64,000 nt of DNA, taken from the NCBI GenBank assembly GCA_944548615.1, contig OX155950.1, forward strand, positions 35,189,259 to 35,253,258, written 5' to 3'. The stretch is from Micropterix aruncella (taxonomy: Eukaryota > Arthropoda > Insecta > Lepidoptera > Micropterigidae). The notes under the pieces are model-generated. The model did not search any database. It was given only the letters and a program-made list of their open reading frames with translations, and was not told the origin of the DNA. Shown here piece by piece: positions 1-10,464 of the stretch (its first letter is position 1; every line of letters starts with the position of its first letter). Made by a program: the position numbers and the translations under genes.

Positions 1-136
1 ACCCTCAGACTGACACCAACGACCAAATACGGTCTATCTACGGCCCCATTGACGATATCGTTCAAATAATGGGCTATTGCGCAAGTTCTAGCGAAAAAAG
101 GATTAAATCGTAAAAATCTTCAATTACTGACATTAT

Positions 137-510
137 ACGTAACAAAACAAATTTAATACCGTGTATAGTAACTAGTATAGCCAATTCACATACTATTACA
201 CTAAAAATCCTGAAATACACTTGCGGCTCAACTACTATTGATAGTAATACCGCGTGTAGCCGCATAGAAATCAGAGCAGCAATATCAACAAATATCTAGG
301 GCTTACAATAGATAATCGCTTGAAATGGCACCGACATATTGAGCAGCTATGCGCTAAAATTCGCGAATCGATTTACGTCGTCGAGTTACTGCGATATATA
401 TTAACTGTTTTTTTAAAATTCCCAGTATAATTCCGTGGCTAACAATATTATTAAATACAGTATTCATAGCTGGGGCGGAACTACGCAGGCAGGCTCAGAT
501 TTTTTTACGA
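137..510 (+). pseudogene. LINE reverse transcriptase remnant (Jockey/CR1-like)
   Basis: Two consecutive frames read as the C-terminal part of a non-LTR reverse transcriptase. The first (137-300) has the cysteine/isoleucine pattern that precedes RT motif 7 in the LINE at 1.5-4.6 kb. The second (from about 295) gives KYLGLTIDNRLKWHRHIEQ, the conserved motif with its trailing helix. A later scrap (about 440-510) resembles the usual I.SWGGT stretch. Stops and at least two frame changes separate the pieces, so it cannot be active. Same orientation as the window, 5' truncated. Family by resemblance only; a CR1 assignment is equally possible. Confidence 0.75.
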
Positions 511-1022
511 GAGCACAAAATGCTTTGTAGGGGGAAGTCCCCTAACGCCGGACAGCACCTTGCGTCGGACACTAATAGAATCTTTACAAGTCGAGGCCCG
601 ATCGATACAAAGACGTGGGAAAAGGAAAAGCGTACGCTTCCCCGCACCCTTTTCACCCGTCTTTGTATCGATCACGCCGCGACTTGTCGATATAATAAGA
701 CACTTTACTGCTACCCATCAGATCAGATTTTCAGGGAATTCAAGATTCGTGATACATAACGAATGTATTCATCAGCCATGATCGTATACTATTAGAAGCA
801 TGAATACATGCACATTGCACGTGGAACTGCCAAAGTTATACACACATGGAGAAGAGGAAAACATGTTCGTCCAAGCTAAGAAGACCAGCTTTGTTTTGGC
901 GCCAATGAAAAACAATAAAATATCCATGTTACGAACAATAAAACTACATAAAATCTTTAACCGTTCGATTTCGAACTGGTTAATATTTTTGTATTGAAAA
1001 CGGAGAGAAATGTAGTAAAATA
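511..1022. other. Unassigned stretch with a foldback
   Basis: No recognisable gene. Short overlapping frames here show no family motif. The only structure is the inverted repeat at 586-687. It may be degraded 3' sequence of the LINE remnant just upstream. Confidence 0.4.
586..687. repeat. Foldback with roughly 50-bp arms
   Basis: Outer arms ACAAGTCG (586-593) and CGACTTGT (680-687) pair. Inside them a perfect 16-bp pair lies at 600-615 and 658-673 (GATCGATACAAAGACG and its complement). The centre is the 12-bp palindrome AAGCGTACGCTT (628-639). The intervening parts pair partially. No element assignment. Confidence 0.8.
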
Positions 1023-1030
1023 TATACCTG

Positions 1031-1061
<31 letters not shown>

Positions 1062-1675
1062 TTTAACTATTCATTTACAAGTGCACAAGTATCACTAATA
1101 ATCATATCAATAAAAAAAAAATATAATTAAAATTAAAATTAAAATTAAACACGGCCGATATGAGCATTAGCATTTAAGTACTGCTGCTGCCCAACTAAGT
1201 GCCAGGACTTGTTCCAGGGCAGCTAGCTCTCTTCGGCAATGAATATAAAAAAAAAAAAATAAATAAAAAGGAAAAGAAATACATATACATATTCCCGTCA
1301 CCATTACAAATTATAACTAATAATCACTAACTAATGATCACAATAGGAAATAAAACACAAAAATAAATAATCGTGTTAATAAAATAAAAATAAAATAAAA
1401 TGTCAAATGATATCAAACAATAGTCACCAAAATTTATGAATAAGTAATAGTAATAAATAAAAATAAAAAAAGTCAAAGAAAATAATAATAATAATAAGAA
1501 ATGTCAGGGATAATTGTCTCGGTATATTAATTTGTGGATATTTTGCCGGGCGTCATGTTTTAGCCAGGAATCAATTTTGGCTTTAAAAGAAGAAGAAGAC
1601 TTCGGCACATACATTTTTAAATCTTCATCTAGCATATTAACCCTCGTCAGGCTGTATAAGTTTACAACGCTTAAA

Positions 1676-1698
1676 GGCGGCATAGGTACAATTGTACC
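1676..1698 (+). repeat. piggyBac subterminal inverted repeat, left
   Basis: Perfect complement of 3591-3613; includes the palindrome GGTACAATTGTACC preceded by GGCGGCATA. Subterminal repeats of this kind are typical transposase-binding sites in piggyBac elements (family knowledge). Confidence 0.9.
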
Positions 1699-2105
1699 TT
1701 CATATATTTTGTATGAAATTTCTCACTCTAGGCAAAATGTTTAAACGATAAATAACTAATATTTAATACCTACACAATCTTTAGGACGTTTAAGTCATGT
1801 TTTCTGATATTTATAATAAAAATACCTGTATTCTGATATACAGTATAGTATTTCTGGTAATTATACATAAGTGAATATGGTAATATAGGACTACTTCAAT
1901 AATTATTTCTCAGTCATTCAGGTATGATATATTCCTATTCAAACAAAAATGTATAAAATCAGAAGCATATTTCATAAAAATTTGGTTTCGAACGAACCTA
2001 CCTGCATAATTATTTCTCAGTATTTTCGGGTAATAGCCATATATTCACCGTTATATCGATCGTTGCTAGCAGGTAGTTTGTGAGGCTTACAACAATCGAC
2101 TATAA

Positions 2106-3472
2106 AGGTTTCCTGATTCTTCTATACGACCACTCCAAAAAACATTCGAGCCGATTACTGAAATTGAACTCGATGCATTTTTGGGTATACTGATTGCTGC
2201 TGGTGTGCACAGAAACAACAAAGAGAATCTGGATGGCATATGGAATGTTGATGCGCTGCCTCTTATACGTGCAGCCATGCCTCGTGACCGATTCAAAATG
2301 ATGCTCAGGTTTATCAGATTTGACAACGAAAACACACGTGCAGAACGTATGCAACATGATAAAGCTGCACCAACACGGGACATCTGGACAATGCTGAACA
2401 GAAATTTGGAGAGAGCCTTCAAGCCGAATGAATGTTCCACCATCGACGAGCAATTGTTTTCATTTAGAGGGCATACTAAATTTGCGCAATATATACCTTC
2501 TAAACCAGCTATATATAGCATAAAGATTTTCTGGCCTTGTGACGCATTGAACGCTTACCCGTTACATGGTCAGCTTTATACTGGAAAACCAACAGATGGC
2601 CCTCCACAAGTAAACGTTACTGATCGTACAGTATTGGATCTAGTCAGCTTGTATAAAGGTTCAGGAAGAAATGTTACCACAGATAACCTTCACAACTATG
2701 GAACTAGCTAGAGTATTGAACTCCTGGAATATGACACTAGTCGGTACATTGAGAAAAAAAACAAAAGGTTCCTGCCAAGCAACATGCAGCCTGCCAAAGA
2801 AAGGCCTGTAAATTGGACCAATTTTTCTTATACTTATGATGAAACAGTCTGTTGTATGTGCCAAAGAAAAACAAATCTGTCGTGCTTCTATCATCCATGC
2901 ATATAACGGGAGAAGTCGTAGAATCAGAAGCAGCCAAGCCAGAGATAATAAAATATTACAACAAAACCACAGGCGGAGTCAACATTATGGATAAAATGTT
3001 GGCAGAGTACACAGTTAAACGAAGAACATTGCGTTGGACTCTATTATTAGTCTATAATATGACTGACGTTACTGGGTTAACATCATACATCATCTATAGA
3101 AAACACAACCCACTGCTCAAGACACATGATCAACGAAGAAAGTTCCTGAAAGGTCTTGCCAATCAGCTATGTATGCCTGCAATTGAAGCTCGGAGTACAA
3201 ACCGAATGATAATAAGAAATCATTTCCTTCGCAGTGCAGTAGAAATGGTGCTTAGACGACGCATTGTGGTAATACCAGAAGCAACTGCCGGCTCTTAAAT
3301 ACATCATGGTAGAGGTGGAATATCCCCTGTCGTTGGTAGTTGCTATGTCTGCCGAGAGCTAAAGAAGAAACAACGTAAGACTGGAAAGTCCTGTGGGGTT
3401 TGCGTAAAACCAGATTACGATGAACTTTCGCTGGCGAAGACAACTTGTATTACTTGTGAAGAAAATCAGTAA
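2106..3472 (+). pseudogene. piggyBac transposase (DDE_Tnp_1_7), broken
   Basis: Three pieces. 2106-2711 is an open frame without a start codon upstream; counting from 2181 it carries the first catalytic Asp in STIDEQLFSFRG (residue 89), YSIKIFWPCDA and YTGKPTDG, and the second Asp in NVTTDNLHN (residue 168). A stop and frame changes follow between 2711 and 2852, including one at a run of A near 2753-2763. 2852-3298 resumes with YVPKKNKSVVLLSSMH and GGVNIMDKM. A TAA at 3296-3298 ends it, but the same frame continues to 3472 with a cysteine-rich tail (CYVC, CGVC, CITC) matching the family's C-terminal zinc-binding domain. The third catalytic Asp position (GGVD in relatives) reads Asn. The N-terminal part is missing or unreadable. 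Nonfunctional. Confidence 0.95.
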
Positions 3473-3590
3473 CAAAAAAAACTACATTTTCTTTTTAATA
3501 TAATAATTGTTTTTCACTTTTCTATAAAAATGTAACCTTATGAATTTAAAAAAAATCTTGTTCTTTTTTTACATATTATGTTCATACGAA

Positions 3591-3613
3591 GGTACAATTG
3601 TACCTATGCCGCC
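3591..3613 (-). repeat. piggyBac subterminal inverted repeat, right
   Basis: Perfect complement of 1676-1698, about 197 bp inside the right terminus. The spacing is longer than on the left (35 bp), an asymmetry usual for piggyBac ends. Confidence 0.9.
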
Positions 3614-4597
3614 TTTTGTGTCTGCAAAAAGAAAACGACCCCTTATTTTAGAAGGGGGTGGAGATATTATTCTGAAATTTGGTATATATAGTTAAGGCCA
3701 AAAACGTAGAGATGTCATAAAATGTCAGCCCTCTAAGGCTTCTGGGAAAAAAGTTATGAAAATTTAAAAACGGAAAAGTTACAATTGTGCCTAGGCCGCC
3801 TGACGAGGGTTAAAGATCCTAGGGGCTATGTACACAAAATGCCTCTGCCCAAAAGTGGTCTGCATTCGAGGGACGTCAAATGTTCGGGATTGCCGCGTGC
3901 AGATTGTTTGCTGGGTTCTTATTGCGGTCTCTAAATTAGTTTGATAGTCACAGAGCGCCGTTTTCACGTATAGTTATGGTACATCTAGCACGTTATATTC
4001 TCTGTAGAGATCATCTGAAGAGTATCTCCAAGGCTTTCTCTTTATAATTTTAAGTATTAGCTTTTGAGCTCTAATCAAGGGCTCCATGTGAATTTTCGCT
4101 GCACCTCCCCACACTATGATCCCATAGGTTAGGATAGATTGGCACAGGGCATGGTATACTATCTTAAGTGTCCTTTGGTCCAGAATGCCTCTAAGGTCTT
4201 TGAAAATATATGTGAGTTTCCTAACTTTTGCCGACAGCTCCATTATGTGGGTGCTCCATTGTAGCCGGTAATCAATTAATATACCAAGATATTTAATGTT
4301 GTCAACTTTATTGAGATTAATACATTTACAGTTTTCGGGGTTAAGACAATCTCTGTGGAGTTTCAGAATATGCTCATGTTTTGGTTGAGCTACACTGGTG
4401 GCACTAAATGTTATGTACATGGTTTTTTGCGCATTGAGTGATAGTAGTGCCCCATCTAACCACAATACTACATACCTTCTGAAGTCCCATAGAAGCCTTT
4501 TCGAAGGTCTCTTTCCAAGTTTTTGCCTTGAAAAGTAGAGCGGTGTCATCGGCAAAAGTAACAACTTGTCCACCAATAGTTTGATTACAAAGCTCAT

Positions 4598-5340
4598 TAA
4601 TATATAATCATTAATATTAAAATTGAACTCTTTTTTTCGACATTTTTATTACTTTTAATTTTACCCAACAAATGTATTTTATACTTTAAGATAATTTTGC
4701 ATTTAATTTTAATGATTCAATTACTTAAACTAGAAATTAGGAGAAATTAGACAAAATATCACTTTTTGAATGTATTTTGTTAACGACCGGATCTCTAAAA
4801 AATGCTTTAGGCATATTCGAAGTAATATCAAAATAAAGCTTATATATTTTTTCATTGAAAATAGTATGATACTTATTGTCGACCTCAACTATATATATAG
4901 GGTTTACCTGGTGTTTAAAAACCAAACGAAGCGTGCAATATTTTGCAAGTGCAAAAAAAAATGTCGAGCAAAGATCAGATCGGCTAGTACCTACATTTGA
5001 AAAACGTACACATAATATAATATAAACATATATAATGTGTAACAAACACACAAGCATCCACAATAAACATGTGCTCAAACGCAACATATTTATATACTTA
5101 TTATGCAACATATCAGTGCCTACTACAATTATATATATATATATCTATATATTAAATATACTACGTATATCTATTATATATCTATATATCCATATGCCAT
5201 GGTCCAACACCTTCCTAATCGGTTTCCGTTCTCTGCCTTTCTCAGGAACTTTCTCTTTATAAACTTAGTATTTATTTTGAATGTTTAAATTTAACGTAAA
5301 TATGCTAATATTTCCTAAAATTGTAACTATAGCAGAAAAC
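4598..5340. other. AT-rich stretch without recognisable gene
   Basis: Very AT-rich; a TA/CTATAT microsatellite patch lies at about 5133-5190. A 124-codon minus-strand frame (4737-5111) has no motif and low-complexity composition, so I do not call it a gene. Confidence 0.5.
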
Positions 5341-5570
5341 GAATATTGGCCGATTTTTAGTGGTTTTATTTATTTATTTATTTACTTAGTAACACATCTA
5401 GTAAAAAAATAATGTCATATTTGATTAAGATGTTAGCAAGAAATTGATGCGACATTATTTTTAATGATTGACACAGTCGCCTAACTAGGCCTAGGCCTGG
5501 TCTAAGGCAGACTTTTAATGACGATATTAAGTGTGCACTGTCAACTTAAACTATAGTTAGTACTTATTTT
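5341..5570 (-). mobile_element. LINE 3' end (AAAT tail), minus strand
   Basis: The tail appears as TTTA repeats at 5364-5386. Behind it on the minus strand is a 3' UTR with CCTTAGACCAGGCCTAGG followed by CCTAGTTAGG, similar to CCTTGGAACAGG..CTAGTTAGG at 31.7 kb. No coding remains. Confidence 0.65.
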
Positions 5571-5886
5571 TAAATCGACAAATATAAAACTACAAATATT
5601 TACGCATATACAAATATAGATAGATACTTATATACATCTATAGATGAAATATATATCCATATATGCACACATACACATACATATATTTATACGAAAATAA
5701 TAATAAAACCAAAATAAATATAATAAAAACTAAAATAATATACATATATAAATCAATTACATATTGATATAACGCTCACATGTATGTATAACATTCAAAA
5801 ATTTTGTGTGCGCTGTATATTTCTCGAAACCATTAAATAAATAAATAAATCAGTAAGCTGTCGTTGCAGAGCAATAGCAGTCAATT
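5571..5886 (+). other. AT-rich stretch ending in an AAAT run
   Basis: No gene. An AAATAAAT run at about 5836-5850 may be the tail of a plus-strand LINE 3' end, but no coding sequence precedes it. Confidence 0.4.
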
Positions 5887-6425
5887 AGGGTCAATCCATT
5901 TCAAATAGCCCAGGCATGTTGCTTAACATTAAACATTTTATTATTGGTAGACAGTCACAAAACAATATTCGAAAAAAAGTTATAAGGCATAGTTTTTTTT
6001 GGCAGCCATTTTTAAATGGCCGTTGGACAAATTTTAATGAAAAACGTGGTATGCGGAAAGTTTAATTGCCAAGCTATCGATGTAATCCAAATAAAGATAT
6101 CGAAGTAATTCAAAAACCAATGTCAATAGAAACTCGGAAAAAATATATCATTCTTTACTATTTAAAACCATATTCTTTAATGACGGAAACAGGTTATTCC
6201 TGTATTGAATACTTACTTATCTACCTGCAGTAAAAGTTTTAGTCCTAAGAATACACTCCTTTTTTCTAGAGCTTTTCAAAAATGGCCGAAAGCCGTTTAA
6301 AGTCCGTTTTATTAGGTCAATATCTAAAAAGAGACTGAATGAAAATTAGGAAAAAAACCGAATGTGTCTATACGCATAAAAATATCTCACAAAACAAATA
6401 TTACTGAGGCTCGACTGTATTTTAT
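5887..6425 (+). repeat. Unknown interspersed repeat, copy A
   Basis: Aligns by eye with the inverse complement of 7565-8150: shared blocks include CAATCCATTTC, GACAGTCACAAAACA, ATAGTTTTTTTTGGC and ATGAAAAACGTGGT. It also shares AATGAAAAAC..GGT and the closing CTGAGGCTCGACTGTATTT with copy B. No coding frame, no terminal repeats that I can define. Confidence 0.7.
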
Positions 6426-6560
6426 TTATTTTATTTAAGTCAATAAAAATACATTTAATTACAAAAACATTCTCTTAGCCTAATATTTCATAATTAATTA
6501 AACAGTTTTCCAATTTACTTCCTAACTCGGAAAGAGATTCAGAAATGATAATTTGTGGTT
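6421..6560 (-). mobile_element. LINE 3' end scrap, minus strand
   Basis: Tail TTTTATTTATTTTATTTAAG at 6419-6438, then a segment (6450-6545) with CTTAGCCTAATATTT and CTCGGAAAGAGATTCAGA that recurs near 35985-36085. Minus-strand reading gives SLSELGSKLENC..NYE, resembling a LINE C-terminus. Confidence 0.5.
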
Positions 6561-6594
6561 TACCACCTCACTAGGAATAACCTGTATCGAAGTG

Positions 6595-6880
6595 GTATCA
6601 ACGATTTAGAGTAATAGAGAAGTGGTTGGGATTTTTTTTTTAATGAAAAACTTGGTTTGCAGAAAGTTTATTTGCTAATCTATTTATACAAATATATAGA
6701 AGTAATCCAAATTTTAGCATGAAATAGACTTTAGGAATATATTTTTATAATTATAATATCATCCATGAAATCAGTCATACTCCTTCTGTAAATACTTGGA
6801 AAAAAGTTATCAATCATTACTTTTTAAGACCATATTTATTCATATAAAAAATAACTGAGACTCAACTGCATTTAGAGAAT
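6595..6880 (+). repeat. Unknown interspersed repeat, copy B
   Basis: Shares TTTTTAATGAAAAACTTGGT, GCTAATCTATTTATA and ACTGAGACTCAACTGCATTT with copies A and C. Shorter than copy A. Confidence 0.65.
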
Positions 6881-7306
6881 GGAGCAGTGAATTTCAGTAA
6901 AAACGCTACCTTTCTACATGCTCGTGCTAAGTGAGCAAACAAGGCCTTGAAATTATAAAAAATATACAGCGTTTGACTGATTTCATGCATGATACTATAA
7001 TTAAAAATATAACATTACATTACATTTTCGTCGTGTCCGATTGACGGCTAAAGACCGCTCTTGGACGTGTCAAAATAATAGGGTTATGTAGTAAGTTTCG
7101 TTACTACTCTTTACTGAACATACATAGCTAGTCAAGAATTAACTATAATACTAGATTGTCCAACTATAAATATAAATAATCAAAATAGAAGTTTAATATT
7201 TGAAGTAGTTAGTGATTCGAAAGGATACGTAGTAAAATTATTTATCGTATTATTCAAATTGTCAGTAAAATGTTAAATAATCAAATTAAATCTACGTTAT
7301 GCATTT
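6881..7306. other. No gene seen
   Basis: No motif or structure recognised. The part next to 7307 may be 3' UTR of the minus-strand LINE that follows. Confidence 0.4.
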
Positions 7307-7575
7307 TCAACTAAAAGTACAGATATAAGACCATATAAAATAAACAGGCTCTACTTTTTTAAGTAATTTAAATGGCACAATATTTGAAAAATCATGGCCC
7401 TCAAATTCGGCCAAATTATAGAAAGGGTGGCCTATCAGCATCTCCTTGATGTTTTTTCTGAATTTTATGTCCTCCAGCTGTTTAAATTTTGTAGGGAGTC
7501 GATTATAGAATTTAATGCTAAGGTACAAGTAGCTTTTCTGTACTTTTGCCAGTCGTATTCGGGGTACCCATAAAA
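7307..7575 (-). pseudogene. LINE RT C-terminal end
   Basis: Minus-strand frame with KVQKSYLYLSIKFYNRLP, FRKNIKEMLIGHPFYNL and EF, the pattern at the end of CR1/Jockey-like ORF2 proteins (IKFYN.LP then K..L). No RT catalytic core, so only the last 80 or so residues survive. The frame is open upstream of the first Met. Confidence 0.75.
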
Positions 7576-8150
7576 TTATATATTACTAAATTCCATTTCA
7601 TGATAAATATAATAGTTTTTAATTTGTTTCGATATCTCTATAAATAGATTAGTTATTAATCTTTCCCCAAAACAACTTTTGTGGCGAGGAACCTGAAGAC
7701 AGCATACACATCGTTGGTCGCTGTCCAGGGCTTGCCGCCAAAAGACACAGTTTACTGGGACGAGCCTTTCTCGAACCCAGCGATCTGCCCAACTTGAAGG
7801 TCAGTGATCTACTTGGACTGGTAAGATGTACCGGGCTACTAGCTGACCACTGACCTAACCACACAGTGGGTAGTTACAAAAGACCTTACAGATCTAAGTG
7901 ACATCAAGGGCTGGAAACAAGCCCCCCACTCTATCTACTACTACTACTACTACTTCCCCAAACCAAGTTTTTCATAAAAATTTGGCCAACCGGCATTTTA
8001 AAATAGCAGCCAAAAAAACTATGTTTTACACATTCTTTTCAGATACTGTTTTGTCACTGCCTACCTGCAGAAAAATCCAGGGAAATAAAAAATGTTGAAC
8101 TACACATTTTATTTATATTGGGTGATTCGAAATGGATTGTTCCATTAATA
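7565..8150 (-). repeat. Unknown interspersed repeat, copy C, carrying a LINE
   Basis: Inverted relative to copies A and B. The block split at 7663-7680 and 7954-7971 is continuous in copies A and B (ATGAAAAACTTGGTTTGC then AAAGTTTATTTGCTAATC), which shows the LINE inserted into this repeat afterwards. Confidence 0.75.
7681..7953 (+). mobile_element. Short 3' fragment of a (CTA)n-tailed LINE with target duplication
   Basis: The sequence from 7681 to a run of CTA at 7935-7953 is nearly identical to the complement of 28140-28416, the 3' end of the RNase H LINE there. It is flanked by imperfect 18-bp direct repeats, TTCCCCAAAACAACTTTT (7663-7680) and TTCCCCAAACCAAGTTTT (7954-7971), two mismatches. 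Contains the end of the frame (CGEEPEDSIHIVGRCPGL region and beyond) and a short 3' UTR. Confidence 0.9.
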
Positions 8151-8160
8151 AAACAAAAAT

Positions 8161-8755
8161 GTACCGAAAAATAAATAATTATTCTCAGTATCTTTGGATA
8201 CTGGCCTTATTTTTATACAAAACACCGCAAAATTAAATACATGCCCTGTGAAAAGAGTTTATGCAATCTTAATTTATCCGCGCGCGGCTTAACAAAGTTC
8301 ACGCAAACAAAGGATTTGCTTGATCCTGTTAATATGGCAGACGGCTTTCGCTGTCAGTGTAGAAGAAAACTGCTGATAACGTAGCTGTTATTAAATGCTT
8401 CATACGCAGCCAAGTTTTGTTGATAAGCCTCGCTAGCGACCCCGGCAAACATTGGTGTTTGTTTTGAGGGCGGAGCATTAAGCCGGTTACTGTTGGAAAT
8501 GAAACGTAAAATATCTCTCTTTGTAGAGTGTAGTTAATGCAGAAAAATGCGTCTGCCAAGTAATTAATTGCGCAGTGCTATTTCATGCTGGGAGAAAGGA
8601 GAAAGTAAAGCGCATTGTCATGAATTAAACCGAATGAGACTCAGCGGCTTTTCTCAAACAGTCCAATATTTTTCCAATAATTCTTTTAAATGGGTACTTA
8701 TTTTACAATACTATCAAAATATCACTAACGCCTGAAGCAATGATTGCACACTTGG
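8161..8755. other. Moderately complex noncoding DNA
   Basis: No transposon family recognised. Base composition is more balanced than the flanks and I see no copy elsewhere in the window, so it may be unique host sequence. Confidence 0.35.
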
Positions 8756-8756
8756 G

Positions 8757-9375
8757 CAGTGTCGACTACAACGAGCAAACCTATCACCCCAGGCTGGTAT
8801 AACGATATGTGATCTTTTTTTCAGCCGTGGGATGAGAGTAGAAGACTTAGACAAAAACAATCCAGTATCTAGCTCCGCCAACTAGCCTGCGAGAGAGCAA
8901 CCCTTGCTGCCCAGCACCGGGTAGTTAACGGCAGACCAAGCGCCCTCCCTACCAGTTATGGCGAGATTTCTCCGGCTTCCCGATTGGTTACAAGTTTGAA
9001 GTCGCTTGCGCGGTCCTCTCCCTTGTGTAGCGATGATTCGGTGTCTACCGAATCGATTGCGGACCATGGCATCCTTTTCCCGGCTCTTCACCCGGTATTG
9101 GCTAGCCAAATGGTCGTTTCAAGAGCGGCTGCCACAAGGTAAATAACCGCCCCTGCTCTAAAGGAAACAAAACCGTCAATATTCCCGGCTATCTGTTGGA
9201 ATGCAAGATCGATTGGCTAACGCTGCACGGTGCGCAGACCGTCCAGAAAGGCCCGAACTACGATTTCCAGGGAAACTGGCCCGCAGGCACAGAGTCCTAT
9301 CGAGGCTCGCACTTCTGCTTGGAAGCTGCCGGATGGGTGTTGTGAGTTCGGCCGGGTGTTGTGACCTGTGAGTAC
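8757..9375 (+). repeat. Family X repeat, copy 1
   Basis: GC-rich unit starting GTGTCGACTACAACG. Shares CGCTTGCGCGGTCCTCTCCC, GGACCATGGCATCC, TTTCAAGAGC and GTGCGCAGACCGTCCAG with the copy at 63452. Long form, with the central segment present. No coding frame. Confidence 0.85.
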
Positions 9376-10464
9376 GTGACCTGTGAACTACACCCATTAG
9401 CTCCCTATAACTCAATATCACAGTACGTTTTGGCAAACCATCTACGCCGGTGATATGAAGGTTACGCTGATAGTATTGTCCTTTGAAATCATTATTAATT
9501 TATTTAGTCTATCATACGATTATTTATCTATAATACGATTGTCAATTTATGTTTTGAAGTAAAACTTCTTTCATTTCGGTCAGTAAGGTTTTTGCAAAAA
9601 CCACAAGTAACTTTTATGACAAAGATCTTTTATGACAAGATCTCTTTTTACTCTGGCGCTAAACACCTACCGGCATTACATTACTATCATTGTTTAGAGG
9701 ATAAAAGCTATTAATCGGCAGTGCATATGTCCCTGGCGTAAATAGAGCTATAGTCGTGAGCAGCAAGATGCATTCGGAACGAAATTTACCATAGCGCGCT
9801 GTAATTATTTAGTAAATACTTAGCACTAAATACTTTTTTTTGTTTTTTTTTTTTTATAAATAAAATGTCTTTTTATTATTTTTGAGATTTAAAGTAGAGC
9901 TTTAAGCCGAAATATATTTTTTTCTGAGTTAAAAATCTTTGAAATAAATAGACAATTGATTTAGGATTATGCTCTTTTCCGTCAATTAAAAATATATCGC
10001 AATGATCCTGCGGGAAAAATCACTTCCTGTAACGAGGTGTTTCGCTCCAGTCGCCGCCTGAAACGGTACGGTTTGATTTATCGAAATACGAGAGAGATGA
10101 ATAACACATAATATATAAATCACAGCTGCGCTGTCGGGCTCAATTATTTTGTAAATAATTGTACTCGTTTTCTGTAACACGAGTTCAATAAACGAGCTGC
10201 CAGCCGTGATGGAAGGCAAAGATTTTTCGCCCGGGATGAAAGTGAAATACGAATCTTAGAGATGGACATTAATCATGCCAATTTCCTGTAATTAATTATC
10301 GCCCTAGCGGTGTAATTGTGTTTTTGTATTTAAGAAGGGATCACTTTAGGCTGGTAATTATTTATTAGTATTTAATTATTTCGCCGTTATTTGTATTTAG
10401 ATTTCGCAGATATTTGATATTGGATACCTACTGAAAAGGAGTTGTTTGCTAATAATCTATATAA
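9376..10464. other. Noncoding stretch
   Basis: No gene. 9840-9855 is a T-rich run. 9970-10330 is of balanced composition and has no second copy in the window; it might be unique host DNA. Confidence 0.35.

Larger units (their letters stand above)
1641..3809 (+). mobile_element. piggyBac-like DNA transposon with TTAA target duplication
   Basis: 2169-bp element bounded by TTAA at 1637-1640 and 3810-3813. The ends are perfect inverted repeats: CCCTCGTCAGGC at the left, GCCTGACGAGGG at the right. A second inverted pair of 23 bp lies subterminally (1676-1698 and 3591-3613, containing GGTACAATTGTACC), and a further right-end copy GTTACAATTGTGCC lies near 3779-3792. The coding remnant inside is a piggyBac transposase on the plus strand. 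Termini and internal repeats are complete, so the copy could have been mobilised in trans even though its own transposase is broken. Confidence 0.96.
1023..4597 (-). mobile_element. 5'-truncated Jockey/CR1-like LINE, split by a piggyBac element
   Basis: Minus-strand LINE running from the RT palm (about 4597) to an AAAT-type tail seen on the plus strand as TTTA repeats at 1032-1060. Its 3' UTR contains a GGAACAAG..TGGCACTTAGTTGG stretch similar to the 3' UTRs at 5.5, 31.7 and 39.9 kb. The piggyBac element at 1641-3809 sits inside its coding region; removing it together with one TTAA copy joins the two halves in one reading frame. 5' truncation is usual for LINE copies. Confidence 0.85.
1504..4597 (-). 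pseudogene. LINE ORF2 reverse transcriptase C-terminal part, interrupted
   Basis: Read on the minus strand, the frame starts with the RT catalytic box TFADDTALLF (FADD at 4546-4557). A frameshift near 4460-4490 follows, then LDGALLSLNAQKT, KYLGILIDYRLQWSTHI (RT motif 7), a KVRKLTYIFKDLR helix and LCQSILTYGIIVWGGA. After the stop near 3971 a second frame carries the RT tail (FGQRHFVYIAPRIF, with frame changes) up to the TTAA at 3810. On the far side of the piggyBac, codons continue from 1640 to a TGA at 1504-1506 (..FKAKIDSWLKHDAR..). Function in the ancestral element: target-primed reverse transcription. Dead: 5' truncated, frameshifted and split. Confidence 0.85.

Noticed and set aside
4737..5111. 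124-codon minus frame
   Set aside because: Low-complexity AT-rich composition and no motif.
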